Part shown: positions 24,201 to 38,110 of the stretch, piece by piece
How the letters are laid out: each line of letters starts with the position of its first letter
How positions within the stretch are numbered: the first letter of the stretch is position 1
DNA from: Luscinia megarhynchos
Lineage: Eukaryota > Chordata > Aves > Passeriformes > Turdidae
Reading direction: 5' to 3'
DNA length: 64,000 nucleotides
Assembly (NCBI GenBank): GCA_034336665.1
Contig: JAPFBE010000002.1
Span: forward strand, 6,246,146 to 6,310,145
Notes under the pieces: generated by a model
What the model saw: the letters and a program-made list of their open reading frames with translations, nothing else
Told to the model about the DNA's origin: nothing
Databases searched by the model: none
Translations under genes and position numbers: made by a program

Positions 24201-27200
24201 TGAGCAGTGTGGAATAAATTAAATCCACAGGCTCTCCTGCATTGAAATCTGTTTTTTTCTGACTGAAGGGAATACTTCTCCCACTTTTGAATTCTTCTGA
24301 AAATCCTGGGTGAATTTGTTGTTGAGTGAAAATATGCTATGATTTTAATAGTTAGGGGAAAGAGCTGCTACAGAGAAATCAGTGCACCCTGAAGGAGGAA
24401 CTAAATTTCTGTTGCACAGAGTTCTGCCATGGGAGGGATTACAGGGTGATGATTTCCCCAGTCAGACAGGAGAAGAAATAGCTGGCTGAGGAGGTCCAAT
24501 GGAAAGTAAATTAGATAAGAAAGGCAGGACAAAACATTGATAATGGAAAATGGAGTGGAGCTCAGGGGAAAAAAAAAGAAGAATAATTTGTTTATGGGAG
24601 GCATTTTAATTTCATAGTAACAGATGACAGTAAAATGAATTTGGGAGGAAGAAAGGAACTTCATGGAGACACAAGTCTCAGAGCACAAGGGGAAATCAGT
24701 GATTTCCACAAAGAGAACATATGGTGGAAAAGTTAAAGAAATGAGTAGAGGGATGCATTTCAGAAGAGGAAAATGAAATGGAAAAGAGGGAGGAATAATG
24801 ATGTAGAATTGAATGAAGAGAAAACAAAGAAGACAAAAGAGAATAGGATTAGACAATACAAAGAAATCATACAGAAGGGACAGGAAGAGTAGAGATGAAT
24901 CTTGCAATCCATGCTTAGACAGAACTTACTTTAAAATATTTTTTTATTTGGAAATAACTGTTATGTTTTGTCTCCAAAATAATTAGTACTTGTTGCTGGT
25001 CAGGGATGAAAGGGCGATGATGAGATAAAAGGGAAGAGCTACAAAGAAGACAATAACATAAAGGAAAAAAGTACAGGAAATAAAAAAAGAAAAAAAAATA
25101 AAAACAAAAAGTAAGGAAACTTTTTTGAAATTAAGAAACATGTTAAAGAAAAAAAAGCAAAATCATACCGAAAATATTACTAGAAGGAAAATTAAAAGTA
25201 ACAGAGCTATTATGACTTTCTCATTGTATTTTAATAACTTCTCTGATGTGAAGCAACATCTTGTAAAGGAGTTACTCTTTGTAGTCAGTGTGCAGAAGCT
25301 TGTTCCAAAAAATTATATGCTGAAGTTAAGATGCTTTCTCCAATTTGATTAACTGAACAAGTGGCTAAATGTGACCAGTTTTACATGAACTTTCCTATAT
25401 TCAGCACCTGGAATATATCAATTCTCTGCCAAGGTACTCAGCTCCAGGACTTCTACCAGAGGTCTGGACTGCAGCTTCATAAGGAATTAGGAAAAGGAAA
25501 CAATATTTCTACCTCAGAAGGAATAAAGAAATCAAAGATAGGTTCAGGAGGCCACAAGTTGTTTCTTGCTGCCCTCATGCCTAAGGTCTTCTATCAGAAA
25601 CACTGACCCATTGCCTGTCTCATCCCACTAAAAGACTTTAAGTAGACTTTCAGACACTGGATTTCAATTTTAGGCCTTTTATACAAAGCTCTGCAGCCAG
25701 TTTGGGAGCTGGGATGCTGAGAAGGCTACAGGCTTGACAAAGAGGTGCTCCTGCCCTTCAGGGACCTGCATCTAGAAACTGAACAGATTCTGTAAAGAAG
25801 GGAAACAAGGATGACTTTCCATCTACATCCTCATCTGCAGCCAGAGTTTTGTGCAAATGCCTTTTTAGTTACATGCAACAATTTCCAACTCATGAAGGTC
25901 CTTTAATACTCTTTGTCCAAACAGTATCACTGGTTTATCACTGTGAAGGAAAAGCTATAAAGAATCCCATCTGATTTTTCATGTTTCATTACACAGGTGG
26001 TTTGATCTTTCCTTATTGAATAGACCATATTTTCCTCTTTCCTGTAGGCTCTTTCCACATTATTACAAGACAGCAAGTAACTCTCTTGTGCCCTGCAACA
26101 CTGTCCCTGATGTGGCAGCTGAAGCAGGCTTAGGCATGCAGTGCTAGCTCCAGTTTGTGATGGCTACATGCTCTCAGGAGTACACTGGACAGCCTTTATG
26201 GATAATTGAGATGACTGGTTTGCTTCTATCTGTGTAAAGTTACCATGTAAACGGCAGAAGTGAGTTGATCTCCCCCTCATTCTGTTAGTCTTGAATAGCA
26301 GAGACTGGATGAAGCTGGAAGCATAAACTCAAAACAGCTCCACAAGCTTTTTTGTTTATGTTTGATGTGGAATTTTTTTCAGGACATCCCTATCAATAAC
26401 ATTTTGTTTTGGAATGCTCTTAAGATCTGAATTCCAGTGAGGCAACTTCCAAGTGCAACTCCTTCATCAGTTTGATTGTATTAAAAGTTTCCTATGCCTG
26501 TAGCTCTTTCTGATAGGGCTGCAGTAAACACAGGGAGACTGGCTTGGTGCTCTTCCTTGTGATCATTTTTGACACTCCTCTGACGGCTCCTGGGGAGCAT
26601 GGGAGTGGCATCAGCAGGATTTGGATGCAGAGGGGGGCAAAATTTACCTTGAGTCTACAAAAAGATATGATAGAAGAAAAAAAAAACAAAAACCAAACTT
26701 GAAGATTATTAAAGAGCAGGGATTAGAGTTTGGAGTGGAGGGAGAGAGGGCCTGGCTGTACAGAGTAGTACTACTCACTGTGATAGAGGAAAGAAAAAAA
26801 GGGAAAAAGAGGTGGCACTAGTGTTAAAACAATATAAAGGAGGACAGAAACTACCTAATGAAAAGGCTGGTAAAGGGTACAGATATGGTATGGAGGCAGT
26901 GACTGAGTGGGAACTGAAATGGGAAGAGAAGTTGGGTAAGGAAGGGACTGCAGGGAGAAAACTAGAGGAACAAAAGCATGGAAGCAAAGGGAGAATGGAT
27001 TGTGTGAAGAATGGTGTGAAGAATTAATGGGACTAGAACAAGACAAGTAGTGGATGGAGTCAAGCCTGAGAGGATCAAGTAAAAGTTCTATGTTCATTAA
27101 TATATTTCCCACTTGTGCCCAAATTGATATTCTTGTGCCTCATACTCCTCCACTCTCAGCCAAATCCATAAGCACAGCATGCTTATTTTAAAGCAGAACC

Positions 27201-29512
27201 AACAAGATTATAACAGAATTATCAGCTTTTCCATCCATTCAACACATCTTCTATTTCCAACTATGAACATAAAGATTATCTCACTATATGACTGATTTAT
27301 GTTACTCTTCTGCTTTTGAAACAACCTTGAAATTTGTCCATGCAAAAAATGAAGCTAAAGGAACATCCTTAGAGCTGCACAAATTAACACTCAGAAGCTA
27401 CAAAATGGTGGAGTTACAGCAGCCCACAAGACAGTGTACCATAGTCTTTGAGCCCTGGATTATCAGTTCTTTTTCATGTGCCTCAATCAGTGCACAGGAT
27501 GAGCTGTCGTTTATTACAGATGAACTGATTGATGCATTGCCTTTTTACTTGTTCAGTGTGTGGCCCCAGACCTCTATTAAAGCACTTCACTAAGGACATC
27601 TCTTGAGTTCTTCTGGTTTCTTTAAAATCTTAATTTATTTTCTTGTGTTTCTACGAAGATGAGGGTCTTCCCCTTCTCATTCACAGAGAAGTGGACAGAT
27701 ATTAAGGGAAGAAGCATTTTTGGGTACCCAGTCTAGGTCAAGTAGGAAATGATTTTTTAGACTGTCTTTAAATGGTTCTTGATACAGTTCCACAACGAAA
27801 GTGCACTTAAAATTGCAACTGTGAGTACCGTGTTCTTCTGTAAATTAAAGTCCAGAGTCTGAAGCTGGATATTGAGGCAGCACTTGTGAAAAACCTCTTT
27901 AAAGTGATTTGCCTGCCTTGCACTGAAATTACATAGCAGACAGGAGGCTTCAGCTCCTTAGTCCTCTATTGCCTCAGGCAAGACCATTCTTCACTCCTCT
28001 ACAGCTTCCTACCTCAAATGTTATGCAAACTGGGGGGCACATTAGTGAATCAGGTAAACACCGGGACAACAGCCCACCTGTTGTGTTAGTAATTCTAATA
28101 CATCCCTAGGATAATTCCACTGGGAATGCACAGAAAGAAGGATGAGGAAAAAAAAAAAACCAACATGATTGCATGATTTTAATTATAACAATATATTAGT
28201 TGAACAAACCGCTTTTTTTCAGGCATCTCCTAACTTTTGATGGATTTATCCTGTAAACATTAAAGTGCTTCTTCCATGTTGCATTTATTTTAAGTAAGAA
28301 TATCCAAAAGAGGAGCTATTCTAGACTAGCTATTGAAAAATGACTTGCTCTGCACCAGCTATTTTACTCAATTTGCCCACATGGACTAAGGTAAATTTTA
28401 TACATTTGCAATGGAAAACCTCTTCTTTGTCTTCCTCCTACAAGCATGTCTTCATGAGAAAATTTACTAATGACAGAGCAATAGCAGTATATTTATATCA
28501 CTATAATTATATTTGTATCTATATGCAGATATTTTCAGTCCAGAACAAAAGTATTCCCACTGGGAGTTATATCAGCATAATTTTACCACTACAGCTCTAC
28601 TAGTAATTCCCCCATGTAAATGATCTCTGAAATAATCTAACCAAGATTTTTTCACATCTTTCCTTACATGACAATTTCTCCAAGCCCTTCATAAGGTTGT
28701 ATCAGTCACATATTTTACTATACCAATATGGCATAAGCTGGTGGCAAGTGTTTTTTTACTTAGAAAATGTACATGGAGTATCATAGAACAAGATCATCCA
28801 AACCACTTGGATTTTTGCAGGTATGCAAAAACTGTTCGTGCTTCTTAGGTATACTGTCAACCTTGGTTTTTGCTATGTAAAGACCAAGTTAATGCTGATA
28901 AGGTAATAGCAAGTCTGTGAACTATGCAATCTGGAAGAAAGTGCTGTTCAGCTGAACTGTTATAATCCTAACACTGGAACCCAGTTATTTCACTGCAGCA
29001 TACTTCTCCCTTCTCCCCAACATGTTCCAGCTCATTCTTGTTTAACTGTTATAAGCTTTCTCTGGCAAGAAAAGTCTCTCAATTAGGGTTTGTAATGTGG
29101 TTTGCTATATCAACCAAGCAAACAAACAAGCAGCTTAAAGAAAAGTAGGAACACCTGTTTGCCCATCAAATTCTGAGAAATGTAATTCATTATATTGACT
29201 AATTCAAAAACTCACAACTTTCAAAGGACATAGACTACCTTTCAGTTATAACAATTGCACCCATGAGTCAATTAATGACTGCTACCATTTTTATGACCAT
29301 TTTCAGCATTGATTAAATTTCTCAAGGCATGTTTACCTTAAGCCCCATCCATGATAGCACTTAGTAATTCTCACTGGTGAGAGTCAGCTATTTAGCAGTA
29401 TATAATCTACTATATTTAAAAAAACAAAAGGAGGGAAAGCAGATTGGAAAACTCAGCAGCAAGAAGAACAAACAGAAGGGAGAATTAAGGAGAGCCAGGG
29501 AGCAATACTTAC
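21259..29512 (-). other. POU6F2: POU6F2 intron, about 8.25 kb
   Basis: GT at 29512-29511 and AG at 21260-21259. Mostly unique AT-rich sequence. Two stretches, about 24540-25200 and 26620-27080, are strongly purine-rich on the plus strand, producing spurious open frames opposite. No clear mobile element was recognised. Confidence 0.9.
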
Positions 29513-29681
29513 TGCTGACTAACTGGCCAACACTCAAAGCTGAAGAGGAGGAGGATGAGGAGGAAGAAGAGGAAGCCTGACGCACTGGGCTTTGAGACAT
29601 AGATGCTTGACTGTGAGCCAAATGCAGGAGATTGGATTGTGAGGCTGCTTGTCCCACTTGCGTCTGGGAGGGCTGATGGAG
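29513..29681 (-). CDS. POU6F2: POU6F2 internal exon: Gln-rich segment and polyserine tract before the POU domain
   Basis: Also 169 bases. It starts in phase 0 (acceptor aacatgtag|CTCCAT) and ends one base into an Asn codon (donor AGCA|GTAAGT, a near-perfect site). It encodes LHQPSQTQVGQAASQSNLLH, then LAHSQASMSQSPVRQA, then 11 consecutive serines (codons at 29573-29541), then ALSVGQLVS. The boundary joins cleanly to the next exon as QLVS-N-PQT. The segment is low-complexity and probably disordered, lying between the trans-regulatory N-terminal half and the DNA-binding domain. The serine tract uses mixed TCC/TCT/TCA codons, so it is a purine-rich imperfect triplet repeat on the plus strand that could vary in length. 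No membrane segments or catalytic motifs are present. Confidence 0.95.
29541..29573 (-). repeat. Polyserine-coding triplet tract
   Basis: Eleven Ser codons (TCC, TCT and TCA mixed) in the third exon from the end of POU6F2. It is a mixed repeat and so less slippery than a pure one. Confidence 0.9.
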
Positions 29682-31689
29682 CTACATGTTAAAATGTAAA
29701 AATACGTATTTAGAAAGTGAAGCAGTAACAGGAAACTTGCAATGCACCATCTCACCCATCTACTTCTGGGGAACAAACTACAGAAGCATTAAACAACATG
29801 GGCTTTGTTCAAGTGACAGTGTTAGAGCAGGAGCAATCTGAGCTGTTTCACATACTGTCTTTCAAGTTTTACTCAGTTTAACTGGATACTTAATCTAACT
29901 AGAAGGTACATACTTTTTTTTTATTTGAATGGGTGATATGAGACCTACGACATTTACAGCAGGATTTTGATTTAACAACTACATATCCTTACCTGTTTTC
30001 TGACTCATGAAACCAGACTTTAATTCCCTACATGGATTCTCCTAGAAATCAGGATTGTTTCAAAGAGGTCCTTTCATACTGCAGGACCACGGCCAAGAAG
30101 AGTGGGAATGGGGAAGAGTACATAAATCGAGCCCAAATCCCTTTCCTACAGAAATCAGTGGCTTGTTTTATGACATCAGACCTGGCAAACAAACCAAAAT
30201 CATGGAAATGGATAAGTTGCCTTTGACTAAAACACACACCAAAACTTCTGAGCCCCATTCACGTCAAGACTGTATCCAGTAAGACACACCTAAAAAGTCT
30301 AGTTGAATATGGTAGATGCAAATGACATTGACTTTCTAAATGAATTGACTTTCTAATTTTTTTTTCAACAAATATTATAAGAGCGTTGTCCTTGTTTGTT
30401 TACTAGGAGAATGGAAAGAACCATTCTGCCAAAAATATGCTTTCATGTGGGTTTGAAATCTAGGAACATTCTCTGGTACTGATTTTCATATAAAATTCTC
30501 AGAAAATCCGAAGGGCAGTCTGTCTACAGAATGAAGGCACACAATGGACTTTACAGTTTTGAATTGGATTCTAGTAGTCCAGTACAGTCTTTTCAGAGCA
30601 TAAGAATACAGTAATAGAGGTCTGACACACTCTGGTGACTGCTGCTTATTATACCTTTATTTTATGTTGATTCTTGATATTGATCAAAAAAGATCGAAAA
30701 AATATTCTAAAAAGGCTTCACTTCACTGCAGCTGTTATCTGCATTTTCTACAAGGGAAAAGATAAAGGCCTGTTGGCCTTGCTTGAAGTCACTAATTAAA
30801 ATCTATTTCTTGAATGCTAAGGAGTATGAGGTTTTCTCTTTTGATATCTAACTGAAAAAGAAAAGGAGGTACATTCATTAGTAACACTCAAATTATATGT
30901 ATAAGCTTCCCAGCACACATAGAAATGTCTGATGCTAAGTAGACAACAAATTGTATAAAACTGTAGATAAAGGTATCTGTTCACATTCAAGATGACACTT
31001 TCTGTGGAATGTATATGAACTATTTTAATGGCAATATTCCTGTTAAAGTCTGTTGAGAATGGAAAAAATTCCAACTTCTTTTTCTACCTTCTACATGGAA
31101 TAATATTACAGAAAATAAAAGAAGCTTTAATTTAACCTTTAATGATAATGATAATTATTTATCTGTCCAGTTTTAGTGTATTCTGACTTCCCTTGTGGAT
31201 TAATTAAAAAAAAACATTTTTTATATCTAGGATTTTTTTTAATCAAGTACATTTTACAAAATATAACTGGCACTTTATCAAGGGGATAACAGTTGAGAAG
31301 CTGATTAAAAGGCTTCCAGTTTTTAGACTCATGCAAGGAGAGAGCATCTTAAAAAAATTCTTTAACAGCTGGATTTTATCTACAGACAATTCCCAACCTA
31401 GAATGTCTACTTTTAGAATATCTTCTCTTAGGGAAACATCCCACAATAAGGGCTAGCCTCTTCTGAACACTGCAGAAGTGGACTGCCTGCCCATGCATTA
31501 TATCCACAACACATCCAGACTACAGCTTTCAGAAACAGGCAGGTGTTTGGTGTCTGGGTCTGTTGTCTGAGGGAATTTCTGGCAAAACTAAAGATTTCAG
31601 CCCAGTCAAGGGAGGATAAATACTGTATTTAGATGAGTTAGATGTTTCACACTAAGTGGAACAGTCTAAGCAACGTTAGTGCTCATCTG

Positions 31690-32880
31690 TGAGGATGGAG
31701 GAACAAATGCAGCAGCTATCTTTAAAGAGAAAGATCTGCAAAATTATAGTCCAGTCAACTGAACTTCAACCGTGGAAAAGTGCTGAAGAAAATAATCAAA
31801 CAATTTGTAAGCAGCCGCAAGAAAACAAGGCAGCGGCAGACAACATGGATTGTTAGAAACAAACTGTGTCAAACCAATCTGATCTCCCTCAAAGACAGGG
31901 TAATTTGCCTTGTGGACAGGGAAAAAGCAGTAGGTGGTTTGACTTTATAAGTGTCTCGACACTCCCTCATGTGACATTCTTTATAACCTAAGGAAGCATA
32001 GTTTAGGTGAAATTGCTGCAGAGGGAATGCCAAAGTATTTGGAAAGCAAAACTGAGGATGAGGTATCTGTGAAAACAGAAGTGTGCATGCATGGTACTTC
32101 ACAGAATCTGTCCTCACTCTACACTGCTCAATATTTTCTTAATGACCTGGATGACAGAGCAGAGAAAATCTTTACTAAATTTACATGCTGATGACATGCT
32201 GGGAGAAAATTTTAACAGGTTGGATTACAGGAATCAAAATGTTTCTGTGCTTTGAGCGTGCTGGCTGCAAATCTGTAGTGTTGCAAAACTGAAATGAAGG
32301 AAGTTCCCACATCCATGTGAGTGGGAGTGATGTCTGCAGTGCATGTGAAGTGCATCCTCTTTTCTACTGAGCCCTGGAAAGACGTCTGCAGAGGGGGATG
32401 CCATGTTCACAGCTAGGTGCTAGACTGCATTAAAATCTGGACCAGCTAGAGTTAAATAATTAGAATGGCTGAAGGCCTGGGAGTTAACTGAGGCTTATGA
32501 AGACACCTGCAATGAACTGGTCAAGTTTAATCTAAAGGAGGGAAGACCAAGTGGGATGAATACGCCTGCTTCGAATACAGGTGTAGCTAATGGAAAGAGG
32601 AGATAATTATTCTGTTAAGACACAATACATTTTATAATGGAGAGAATGAGGCCTAGTTATCTGGAAGGTTCAAATTAGATGTTTGGAAAAGCTATCTTAC
32701 GTGGCAGTGGAACCCTGGCATCAATTACTGGGGGAATCTGTGGGTTTCTAAGATGGTGGTTGGGGCCAAATTAGCTAAAAACTGGACTAGCTACTCCACC
32801 TGAGAATAAAAGGTTGGACTGGATAATCTCTTGAACCTTGACTTTCCACCCATATTTTTTCTATGATTCTACACCATTTC
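31690..32880 (+). mobile_element. Ancient CR1 LINE fragment
   Basis: Degraded CR1: the order of recognisable pieces matches the reverse-transcriptase region (a 'caaaccaatctgatctccct…' segment, then an ATTTTCTTAATGACCTGGAT segment) and ends with GGTTGGACTGGATAATCTCT …TTTCTATGATTCTA, the CR1 3' end. It is heavily mutated with many stops, clearly older than the 7.9-9.9 kb copy. The left edge is approximate. It is antisense to POU6F2. Confidence 0.75.
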
Positions 32881-34209
32881 CCATCAGCATTAGTCAGCGA
32901 GATAGCAAATCCAACATTTTCCAGCTATGTTACAACATACAGGCACAGAAGAGTTCAATGCTGAGCACATGCATGATAAAACTGAAGCCTCCAGGAAGTT
33001 CTAGAATGAGAGGGCACTCTGCATTTTTCAGCTCTGCATGCAAGGCATGCACACAGTCAGAGTCACTCTGTAGCACATGCGCAATATGATGGTTGAGTCT
33101 GGAAAGTGTTTGAATCTCTGCACATGTTTTGAACTATGCATGTATTTTTAAAGTAACTGGAATACACAGAAGCTTGGCAACTTTCTTGTTGTAGGTTCAG
33201 AAATATTTAAACAAATATAAGAAAATCTCAAAATTTATGTGGCCATAAAGAAATATGGCTAGAGAAGTTTGGATTCACAGTAACTTTAGGTGTAGCAGCA
33301 ATATATAAGGGATATTTACAAGTTGCCTTCTAACTCACTGCTTGTGAGGGAGAAGCGAGCAATGGAGTTGAAGAGGCTGAAGAGCCACCTTAAGACCTGA
33401 CCAAAGACTGAGGGAGGATTTCATCTTTAACTCCCTACATAATTTCCAGCACACCCTCTGCTTTACAGACATGATGGTTAAGCTGTAAATGTCCTGCTTA
33501 AAAAACAATGATAGTTATCCATGGCATGAAATTGCATTAAAATACTCTCTCTTTTCATACACTATAATTTCCACTCCAGAAATAGCCTTAAGGAGAGGCA
33601 ACGATTAGATTATGAATTAGATTCTAGACGACAGAATCAATTTGAACTTGCAATAGCTGACTTTTCCCAATTTTGGACACGTATATATGATATGAATTAT
33701 GTTCATGACTGTTGTGCATTTTCCATCCAAAGACAGAAGGAGGCACAGAAATTACAGAAACAGTTGCTGTAAGTGCCATTCTGTGTAGGTGGATATAGTA
33801 GACATGCCAGAATGATGACTGTATGCAACAGTGATAAGTATCTGGCAGGAATATGTGCATGCCCACTACAGCTAGAGCGATGAAGTGAATACTAGAAGTG
33901 AAAAGTGCATCCTAATACTTTATAACAATAAACTGAAAACTTCAAAGGGCCTTATTTGTATTTCTTTTACGTGAGCTTTACATGTTGCTGTCAACAGTGA
34001 CTGACAATTTGCAGAGGTGAAGAATTAATTGACTGATAAATGTGGAGGTAAAGAATTAATTAAGTCTGCAAGACTGAATTTTGTTCTTAAATTATGCATG
34101 TAGGGTATTCCTATGCCTGGGATGGTTGACTGGAGTTCTGTGTTAATGGCCTTATGAGAACAGGGATGTTGCTCTCTGCATCCAGAAGCATAAAATAAGA
34201 AAAGAGAAA

Positions 34210-34590
34210 GAAACTAAGTGGAAATCTTAGAAAACTTTTGACAGAATATTGCCCTGTATCATAACAGAGCTGCTACTTGGTTTTACAGAGAGTCAGGACG
34301 AACAGGAAGGGCAAAATATGGACTTAATGGAAAGCAGAAGAAAATAATAAGCTTAAATTGCAGTAAGGAAAGCTGGGGTCAGGAATCAGGAAGAGCTTTT
34401 GAATGCTAAGGAGAGGGGCCTAGGTTTCCTAGGGATGTCAGGGAACCTGCATCACTGAAAATTTTTAAGAAAAAACTAGACAAACATCTGTCAAGAATGA
34501 TATAGGAACAGTTAATCCTGCCTAGGGCGAGGAGACGGACTACATGACCTCTTCAGGTCCTTTCCAGTCCTATTTTTCTATAATTCAGTG
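34210..34590 (+). mobile_element. CR1 LINE 3' fragment, old
   Basis: It contains the CR1 3'-region signature, with TTTTTAAGAAAAAACTAGAC followed by AAACATCTGTCAAGAATG, and ends GGACTACATGACCTCTTCAG …TATTTTTCTATAATTC. It is diverged and without coding capacity. The 5' edge is approximate. Confidence 0.75.
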
Positions 34591-37589
34591 AAAAGGAAAT
34601 CCTAGAGATGAGGAAACACAACAAATTAGAGAAGACAGAGGTGAAAAAGACAAGTATAACAAAAAGGGCAGAAGAGATGAAACTAATAGGAGTGGTATAA
34701 AGCGCAAAAAATACATCTTAAGCAACCCCTTTTATGTTATAAATAAAGATTTTCATTTTTTTTTCTGATGTCAGCTAGCTCATCTTGGAAAATATGGACA
34801 TTAGCTCTTGTAAAGACTAAAGTCCATGGAAGGTCTGAGAAATAAATATCTTGATATAAAAAGACATTCCCAAACACTGAGAAATTCCATGATAATGCCT
34901 TACAGTAGTAGTAGCTTAAGTGTTTCATGCTTCTTTTTTTTTTTGCAATTGGAGTCCTCTGCTCTGTATACATTTCCTAAAATACTTCCTAAAATGCATT
35001 TGATTTTGAGAAAGAGTAATGACATGCTGAGAACACTGCAAGATTCAAGAGCACCATGGCAGATGAAGTCTGTTTTCAAACCTACTATACTACATGAGCA
35101 GGCATGGGCTTCAAAGATGCTTCCTTAAATCTTCTAGCAAATGGAAAGAACAAGTTAATATGCCCATCCTTCATGCCAAATCCCTTTGTGCTACAGAATT
35201 TCACAAATATTGTACCCCATCACACTAATTTAGATTATTCACATAAATTCAAGTTACTGCAGATATGAATCTGAATACGAAAGGCACTTGATACTTAATA
35301 AGCATCCTCTCTCCCAGTACAGTACAATATAGTACAGTACATACAGTATAAAAGGTGTCTGTACACACTGCTTAGATTGACAGAATAGCATTTGGAAACT
35401 AATGTAGAAAGGTCCTTAGGTTCACACTGGCTGTGCACATACTCTGCCCAAAATGAAGACTGTGCTGTGGACATTACTGGGGGCAGGACTTTGACATCTT
35501 CTGCTGAAGTTACTCCAAAGCCTTTCTATTGAATCACAACTACTTTCAAACCAGGACTGCAATTGAAGGTCTTTCAGCTTGCTAAATGAGGTTGAGAATA
35601 TAGCTGGACTTCTGTAGAAGATTTAATTTTATATGCAAATCAGGTGCATAAGTAATTTTTTTACCTCCATCAGGAAGGATATAATGAAAATATAGCAACA
35701 GTATTATTGACAATACATTAATCACTAATTTTAAATTATGCATCACTTAATAATGTTAATTAATAATGTAAATATTACAATAGTATTATAGTAACAGTTT
35801 TTAATGTGTAAGTGCATAATTCAAAGGTAACACTCATATTCCTAGAATGAACAGCATTTTTTACTTTCTGTGCCTCAGTTGCTTAGAATGACAGGTAATG
35901 TCATTCTAGTGGCATTAGAATGGCAGGTAATGAGGCTCATCTTCCTATACCAAATGGTTTGGTGAAGTTATATCAACTGTTTCTGAGATATCCTTCCTCT
36001 ACAAGTGCTGTTGCCACAAAGAAAACTGGTCAGGAAAAAATGGAAACTACAAGTCAAGTGTCATGCTGTGGCATGGAAAGTCTGATGTAGTCTCTTGTAG
36101 TAGTAAATAGTTTAGTAATCTTGACTTTCAAAATTCTAGTAATTTATCCATAGATGAAATAGAATTATGCAATGATGACGGTAAAGGAGCAGAGAAAGAA
36201 GCGAGAAAAATTGTCATCCTCATCACTGAAAGTCATATAAAAAGTAAAATGAAAAACAAAGTCAGGTTGAGACAACACAGTTTAGTGACTATATTGAAAC
36301 AGAGTAAGAAGAGTGCATTTCTCATAAAACAAAAGAGCATCAAAGCTATAGGAGCATTGCAGAAAGGAAATTATTGAGAGCTAGTTAGATTTTAATGGGA
36401 AAGAGTAACAAGGGATTGCATGGAGTTGTGATAACAAGATAGTAGGGTGTTTGTGGCAGGTTGGGATTGCAGTAAGAGAACATGTAACGTGAAATTTGGC
36501 AAGCAGATGCACAAGAATCACCACAGAGCCATCTGAGAGGCATCTATGTCTTTTCAGCAGTTAATCTGGAGCATGATAGCCAATGACAACAAAGATGGGG
36601 AACTGAAAATGTAGGAGAATGCTGCCTAGTAGCTCATTTTACTGTGTTAGAATTGGCAGAAGCCCAAAGCTGGTCATGCTCTAAGACATGATGAAGTATG
36701 AAAAGTTCTGTCAGGCATTGTAGATAAAACAAGACTGAGGACAACTGGGACTATGGTCCTGATTTAATGAATCTAGTATGTAGAGAGAAAGAGCCAGGCA
36801 AAAGGGAGACGGGAATCTGCTTTATGTGGTACACCAAGAGAACAACAGAATGTCCAGAAGTTGCTTCCTGTATGGGCAAGAAAATAGTTATGGAAACACC
36901 AATTATTAGGAAAGCTGTTCAGGAAATTCATAAACAAGAATGTGTTTGAACCCCAGTGATCATTGGCAGCTGGATTCTTCTCAGTCAATTTTGCTCACGT
37001 AAGAATTAATTGAAAATCCTAAACCAGCTGCCCTAGCCCTCTCTCATGTCAATGGAAACAATGGATACATTAAGAGATACCTGTTAGAGATGCAACCTAT
37101 CAAAAAATTTTCTATTTTGACAACTTGAGTTTTCCACTGGACATGCTTGTCTATGTCTATAGAGGAAATCCAGTTAACTAGCTTACACTGGATACCTAAC
37201 TACTCTATGACTAAGTTTAGCAAGGTGAATACTTTCCTAAATTTTATAAGACTGCACTTCACGGCTCAAGTTCAACTGTGATGGTGTTAAGGCTATGTTG
37301 TTAGTGATATGAAAGAACACCTCGAAGCAAATTTTTCAAATTTGATAATAAATCACAATGCAAAGAAGTTTTTACAACAAATTCATCTGTTCGCCTTTAG
37401 CCATGCAGCCTATATTTTGACAAAATTCTCTTGAGATGCATGGAGGAAGTGCAGAAGTTAAAGTCACAAGGTAGTCTTTCATTATGGGACATAAACAGCT
37501 TATAAAGCCAGAAACAGAAAATTCGAGAATAATTTTATTATTTCTTTTTCAAGAAATGAGACTACAAATAAAGAACAAAGGATTTATAT

Positions 37590-38110
37590 CAAATTTTTGA
37601 ATTATTTTAGCAACCAGCAAGTAAATATGGTGAATAATGGTGGAGTGGAATCTGGAAGAGGAATACATGAATTTCTTCAGGTAGTACAGAATACCATGAA
37701 AAACTTGCAAATCCTGTTTAGAGCATGCCAGGCAAGCATTTTGACAGGTAGTGGATCAGTGCAAAGTGATTCACATCAAAAGGAACCATTTTAGTCACAC
37801 ACATGATAATAATCAGGGAAGCAAAGATATATTATGGTGAATACACCTGCTTATTAAGTAAAACTGTCCCATGAACAGAGATAGAATAAAGCAGGATGTT
37901 AGGCAGTATTGAGATAATGAAAGGAAATAATGCTGAAAATAATATCATGTTATGTAAAACAGGGATGCATCCTCCCTGTGACCATGGCGTTCAGTTCTGA
38001 TCAAAAAATCTTGAAGAGATTAGTGTGGAAATGGCTGGGAGATGAACAGCAAAAATTATTAAAGGCAAAGAAAAACTTGTTTATGAACAGAGATAAAAAG
38101 TGTACAGAAT
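37590..38110 (+). mobile_element. Possible very degraded CR1 fragment
   Basis: The section around 37985-38060 (GGCGTTCAGTTCTGATC, then AAAAATCTTGAAGAG and GTGGAAATGGCTGGGAGA) resembles a conserved stretch near the CR1 3' coding end. The rest is too diverged to place. It could be unique intron sequence. Confidence 0.3.

Noticed and set aside
24401..24907. 168-codon open frame on the minus strand, Phe/Leu/Ser/Pro-rich
   Set aside because: It lies opposite a purine-rich stretch; the composition removes stops and gives a hydrophobic low-complexity peptide. No family motif or splice sites.
28771..28815. ATCATAGAACAAGATCATCC, similar to a CR1 tail
   Set aside because: Only about 30 bases resemble the family and the neighbouring CR1 sequence is missing; too weak to call.
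35885..35935. Short repeated and inverted sequence (AGAATGACAGGTAATG and AGAATGGCAGGTAATG)
   Set aside because: Small local duplication with a weak hairpin; no sign of a structured RNA gene.
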